Origin: Porticoccus sp047635255
GTDB lineage: Bacteria; Pseudomonadota; Gammaproteobacteria; Pseudomonadales; Porticoccaceae
Assembly (NCBI GenBank): GCA_047635255.1
Contig: JBLIIR010000043.1
Coordinates: 1 to 10,211 of the forward strand
DNA: 10,211 bases
Direction: 5' to 3'
Part shown: positions 7,391 through 10,211 of the stretch, in pieces
Layout: the number at the start of each line of letters is the position of its first letter
How positions within the stretch are numbered: the first letter of the stretch is position 1
Program-made: the position numbers and the translations under genes
Notes under the pieces: model-generated
What the model saw: the letters and a program-made list of their open reading frames with translations, nothing else
Databases searched by the model: none
What the model was told of the DNA's origin: nothing

Positions 7391-7408
7391 TTGATTCTGG
7401 AGCAAACT

Positions 7409-7438
7409 ATGGGTGGCAATCAGGAGGATATGCTGTGA
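7409..7438 (+). CDS. Possible nine-codon leader peptide ahead of epd
   Basis: An ATG at 7409 opens a frame reading MGGNQEDML that stops at TGA 7436-7438, overlapping the GTG start of epd in a GTGA arrangement. A GGAG sequence (7399-7402) lies six bases upstream, so it has its own plausible ribosome site. The ribosome site of epd lies inside it. The arrangement resembles translational coupling, but so short a frame can arise by chance and I see no family relation. Confidence 0.2.
   Translation: MGGNQEDML
7422..7427 (+). promoter_or_regulatory. Ribosome binding site of epd, fixing a GTG start
   Basis: AGGAGG, the full consensus, ends seven bases before GTG 7435. The ATG at 7430 is too close and is out of frame, ending after two codons. 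The site therefore supports GTG as the start, which also gives the usual family N terminus. Confidence 0.85.
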
Positions 7439-8451
7439 TTCGTGTGGCTATTAACGGTTATGGCCGCATTGGACGCTCTGTATTGCGTGCATTATATGAA
7501 TCTAAGCATCGTGAGCATATACAAGTGGTCGCCATTAATGAGCTTGCTGATTGCAAAACTATAGCACACCTGACTAAATATGATTCAACCCATGGGCGCT
7601 TTCCTGGTAGCGTTCAACTTGAAGATAGCATCCTACTGGTCAATGGGGACAATATTTCCATATTTCAGTTCAAAGATATCAGTCAGTTGCCTTGGGCCAC
7701 CTTAAACATTGATCTAGTCTTGGAGTGTAGCGGTGCTTTTACTGATCGCTTGACGGCAGAACAACATATATTGGCTGGAGCTAAAAAAGTACTCTTCTCG
7801 CAGCCAGCCGAGCCAAATGTAGATGCCACCATTGTCATTGGCGTTAATGAAAATAGCCTAAATGGCAATGAAGCTATTGTTTCTAACGCATCTTGTTCGA
7901 CTAACTGTGTGGTGCCAGTCATTAAGGCTCTTCATGAAGCCTTTATGGTCGAAGGGGGTGTAATTACAACTATTCATTCCGCCATGAATGATCAGCCAGT
8001 TATTGATGCCTACCACCATACTGACTTGCGAAAAACACGTGCTGCAATTCATTCTATTATTCCTGTAGATACCGGTTTAGCTTTGGGTATTGATAGAATG
8101 TTGCCCGAGCTAGCTGGACGTTTTGAAGCTCAAGCTATGCGTGTGCCTACGATCAACGTATCAGTTATCGACTTGTCTATTTTGCTTAAAAAAGATGTAG
8201 ATGTTTCTTCTGTGAATAGGGCCTTGGAGGCAGCGTCTCATGGGGTCTTATCCGGTATTATTGGATACACAGAGGAACCTCTTGCCTCTTGCGATTTCAA
8301 TCATGACATGCGGAGCGGTATTGTCGATGCTAGCCAAACGCGTGTTAGCCAGCAGCGACTAGTGAAAGTCTTGATTTGGTTTGATAATGAATGGGGGTAT
8401 GCAAATCGCATGCTTGAGCTAGCTAAGCATTGGATAGATTTGAGAAAATAA
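7435..8451 (+). CDS. epd: D-erythrose-4-phosphate dehydrogenase (GapA-like family)
   Basis: It oxidises erythrose-4-phosphate to 4-phosphoerythronate with NAD, the entry step of the DXP-dependent pyridoxal phosphate pathway. The protein has the GAPDH fold: Rossmann motif INGYGRIGR at 6-14, active-site SNASCSTNC with the catalytic Cys at 154, and TTIHSAMNDQ with the catalytic His at 181, ending with WFDNEWGYANRM. Marks that favour Epd over classical GapA are INELAD at 34-39, where GapA usually has an Asp in the NAD-binding strand, HSAMNDQPVIDAYH, and its position between tkt and pgk. Its 338 residues match Epd. A secondary glyceraldehyde-3-phosphate activity cannot be excluded from sequence. 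The start is GTG with a strong ribosome site. It lies 44 bases after tkt and seven bases before pgk, so it is operonic. Confidence 0.93.
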   Translation: MIRVAINGYGRIGRSVLRALYESKHREHIQVVAINELADCKTIAHLTKYDSTHGRFPGSVQLEDSILLVNGDNISIFQFKDISQLPWATLNIDLVLECSGAFTDRLTAEQHILAGAKKVLFSQPAEPNVDATIVIGVNENSLNGNEAIVSNASCSTNCVVPVIKALHEAFMVEGGVITTIHSAMNDQPVIDAYHHTDLRKTRAAIHSIIPVDTGLALGIDRMLPELAGRFEAQAMRVPTINVSVIDLSILLKKDVDVSSVNRALEAASHGVLSGIIGYTEEPLASCDFNHDMRSGIVDASQTRVSQQRLVKVLIWFDNEWGYANRMLELAKHWIDLRK

Positions 8452-8454
8452 GGA
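8449..8454 (+). promoter_or_regulatory. Ribosome binding site of pgk, overlapping the epd stop
   Basis: TAAGGA contains the epd stop TAA and the AGGA pairing core. It ends four bases before GTG 8459 and ten bases before TTG 8465, so it sits between the usual optimum for either and does not settle the start. The overlap with the stop suggests translational coupling of pgk to epd. Confidence 0.6.
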
Positions 8455-8458
8455 TAGT

Positions 8459-9634
8459 GTGATTTTGAATGTAGTTAAAATGACAGACTTATGCTTGAAA
8501 GGAAAACGTGTCCTGATTCGTGAGGATTTTAACGTTCCAATCAAAAATGGAGTTGTTTCTTCAGACGCCCGTATCCGTGCCGCATTACCAACTATTCAAT
8601 GTGCTCTGGAGTCTGGCGCTAACGTAATATTAATGTCTCATCTGGGACGTCCCACCGAAAACAAGTTTGACCACCAGTATTCTATGCAGCCAGTTGCTAG
8701 ACACTTAAGCGCACTGCTTGGGATGAAAGTGAGAGTGGTTCCAGATTGGACAGAACGACTTTCTTGTCATGACGGCGAAATAGTATTGCTAGAGAATGTT
8801 CGTTTTAATCAAGGAGAAAAAACGAATAGTGAAGCCTTGGCAAAGGCTTATGCCTCTATTTGTGATATTTTTGTCATGGATGCTTTTGGGGCCGCACATC
8901 GATCTCAGGCTTCTACCCATGGCGTAGCAAAATATGCTCTAGTTGCTTGCGCCGGACCTTTGTTGGTTCGTGAATTAGAAATGCTTGAGAGGGTCTTGGA
9001 AAACCCAGCGCGCCCTATGGTGGCGATTGTGGGAGGATCAAAAGTGTCTACAAAGCTTGCCGTGCTAGAAAAAATGTCAGATAAAGTTGATCAGCTCGTG
9101 GTAGGCGGCGGTATCGCTAATACTTTCTTGGCAGCACAAGGACTGTCGATAGGCAATTCATTGTGCGAGCATGACTTTATTGCTGACGCACAAAGAATTA
9201 TGATGAAAGCCAATATACTTCTCCCAACTGATGTCATGGTGGGCCAAGAATTCTCAGAGTTTGCTACAGCCACTTTAAAGGCAACGGAAGAGATTTCTAG
9301 CGAGGATATAATTTTGGATATTGGTCCTGTTTCAGCAAAAAAATTAGCTAACATGCTCAAGCAAGCCGGAACCATTTTATGGAATGGACCTGTCGGTGTA
9401 TTTGAATTCGATCAATTTGGAAAAGGCACTCGAGCAATTGCAGAAGCAATTGCCGATAGCAAGGGATTTTCTATTGCTGGAGGCGGGGATACTCTGGCGG
9501 CGATAGATAAATATGGTATTGCCGATAAAATTTCTTATGTATCCACAGGTGGGGGCGCTTTTCTGGAATACGTAGAGGGGAAAGTTCTTCCTGCTGTAGA
9601 GATTCTTGAGAGCCGGTTTAGAAAAAAGGCTTAA
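8459..9634 (+). CDS. pgk: Phosphoglycerate kinase
   Basis: It catalyses the reversible transfer of phosphate between 1,3-bisphosphoglycerate and ADP in glycolysis and gluconeogenesis. The N-terminal substrate lobe shows RVLIREDFNVP from 17, SDARIRAALPT from 35, SHLGRPTE at 60-67, ENVRFNQGEK near 112-121 and DAFGAAHRSQAST from 141. The C-terminal nucleotide lobe shows VAIVGGSKVSTK at 188-199, VGGGIANTF, LWNGPVGVFE near 307-316 and GGGDTLAAI near 341-349. The length of 391 residues is typical. There is no convincing ATG start: GTG 8459 and TTG 8465 are both in reach of the ribosome site, TTG giving MNVVKMTDL, the spacing known from the E. coli protein. The in-frame ATG at 8480 has no ribosome site. 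I list the GTG; the true start could be six bases later. Confidence 0.97.
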   Translation: MILNVVKMTDLCLKGKRVLIREDFNVPIKNGVVSSDARIRAALPTIQCALESGANVILMSHLGRPTENKFDHQYSMQPVARHLSALLGMKVRVVPDWTERLSCHDGEIVLLENVRFNQGEKTNSEALAKAYASICDIFVMDAFGAAHRSQASTHGVAKYALVACAGPLLVRELEMLERVLENPARPMVAIVGGSKVSTKLAVLEKMSDKVDQLVVGGGIANTFLAAQGLSIGNSLCEHDFIADAQRIMMKANILLPTDVMVGQEFSEFATATLKATEEISSEDIILDIGPVSAKKLANMLKQAGTILWNGPVGVFEFDQFGKGTRAIAEAIADSKGFSIAGGGDTLAAIDKYGIADKISYVSTGGGAFLEYVEGKVLPAVEILESRFRKKA

Positions 9635-9705
9635 GTAGGTTAAAATATAAAAAACTGTAGCTGTTCATCAGTTATCTTAAAGGCTGGGCGACTAGCAGAA
9701 TTATT

Positions 9706-9710
9706 AGGGA
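9706..9710 (+). promoter_or_regulatory. Ribosome binding site of fba
   Basis: AGGGA ends eight bases before ATG 9719. The 84-base gap 9635-9718 between pgk and fba is A/T-rich near 9641-9654 and contains TAAAAT and TATAAA strings that could be -10 boxes, but no matching -35 is visible. No clear terminator is seen, so fba probably continues the same transcript. Confidence 0.7.
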
Positions 9711-9718
9711 ATAAACTC

Positions 9719-10211
9719 ATGGCTCTTATTTCAATGCGACAATTATTGGATCACGCTGCCGAAAATGGATACGGTGTTCCTGCGTTTAACGTAAATAATT
9801 TGGAGCAAATGCGTGCGATTATGGAGGCTGCAGATATCACTAGCTCGCCAGTAATTGTTCAAGCCTCGGCAGGCGCCAGAAAATATGCTGGAGCACCTTT
9901 TCTGAGGCATTTAATCTTAGCGGCTATAGAGGAATTTCCTCATATCCCAGTGTGCATGCATCAAGACCATGGTACGAGCCCTGATATCTGTCAACGCTCT
10001 ATTCAGCTGGGCTTTAGTTCAGTGATGATGGACGGCTCTTTGATGGAGGACGGAAAAACTCCAGCATCTTATGAATATAACGTCGCAGTTACAAAAAAAG
10101 TAGTTGAAATGGCCCATGCATGTGGGGTGTCTGTAGAGGGTGAGCTAGGTTGCTTGGGGTCTCTGGAGACTGGCCAAGCTGGAGAAGAAGACGGCGTTGG
10201 AGCTGAAGGAA
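9719..10211 (+). CDS. fba: Fructose-bisphosphate aldolase, class II (partial, 3' end outside window)
   Basis: A zinc-dependent aldolase joining dihydroxyacetone phosphate and glyceraldehyde-3-phosphate to fructose-1,6-bisphosphate, or the reverse. The 164 codons present cover the first half of the family. They include VPAFNVNNLEQMRAIMEAA from about 20, QASAGARKYAGAP near 48-60, HQDHGTSPDICQRSI near 81-95 with the catalytic Asp at 83 and zinc-binding His at 84, GFSSVMMDGSL near 98-108 and the zinc-site motif VEGELGCLGS near 139-148. The motif wording matches the CbbA/Fda type common in Pseudomonas and autotrophic proteobacteria. ATG 9719 has an AGGGA site eight bases upstream. The frame runs open off the window. 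It closes the tkt-epd-pgk-fba cluster, with no pyruvate kinase gene or other insert before it. Confidence 0.97.
   Translation, partial: MALISMRQLLDHAAENGYGVPAFNVNNLEQMRAIMEAADITSSPVIVQASAGARKYAGAPFLRHLILAAIEEFPHIPVCMHQDHGTSPDICQRSIQLGFSSVMMDGSLMEDGKTPASYEYNVAVTKKVVEMAHACGVSVEGELGCLGSLETGQAGEEDGVGAEG

Noticed and set aside
9653..9673. AACTG/CAGTT stem after pgk as a terminator
   Set aside because: Five pairs with an 11-base loop, no U-tract after it, and fba follows with a good ribosome site in the same direction.
1..10211. Mobile elements, defence systems, CRISPR, tRNA or integration sites
   Set aside because: All coding space is taken by conserved housekeeping genes with full-length motifs, and no spaced repeats, transposase motifs or tRNA-like stretches were seen.

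Overview
The window looks like ordinary chromosomal core DNA of a gammaproteobacterium with moderate to low GC. Evidence is the protein similarity I recognise from memory and the gene order: a fused ArsR-methyltransferase regulator and metK next to tkt-epd-pgk-fba, an arrangement known from Pseudomonas and related gammaproteobacteria. The many A/T-ending codons argue against Pseudomonas itself. I cannot fix the genus by eye. There are no rRNA or tRNA genes, insertion sequences, CRISPR arrays or phage genes, and no gene-free stretch above 300 bases.

Left half (13-5238, minus strand): a compact S-adenosylmethionine (SAM) cycle cluster, transcribed leftwards in the order sahR-like regulator, metK, ahcY, metF, rsmE. 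Gaps are 25, 45 and 48 bases, then a 14-base overlap. MetK makes SAM, methyltransferases such as RsmE turn SAM into S-adenosylhomocysteine (SAH), AhcY hydrolyses SAH to homocysteine and adenosine, and MetF makes the 5-methyl-THF needed to remethylate homocysteine. The methionine synthase that closes the cycle is not in the window.

Right half (5396-10211, plus strand): a central carbon cluster tkt-epd-pgk-fba, with fba cut by the window end. It links the non-oxidative pentose phosphate pathway, erythrose-4-phosphate oxidation (towards pyridoxal phosphate) and the lower glycolysis/gluconeogenesis steps. Epd probably starts at GTG and pgk at GTG or TTG.

The most interesting element is the divergent control region at about 5238-5395. 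It holds a perfect 15+15 bp inverted repeat whose arms contain the -35 boxes of two back-to-back promoters, one for each cluster. The fused ArsR-methyltransferase protein encoded beside it is the obvious candidate to bind there, so one SAH/SAM-responsive repressor may control both the SAM cycle and the tkt cluster. The sahR promoter is placed so that its mRNA may be almost leaderless.
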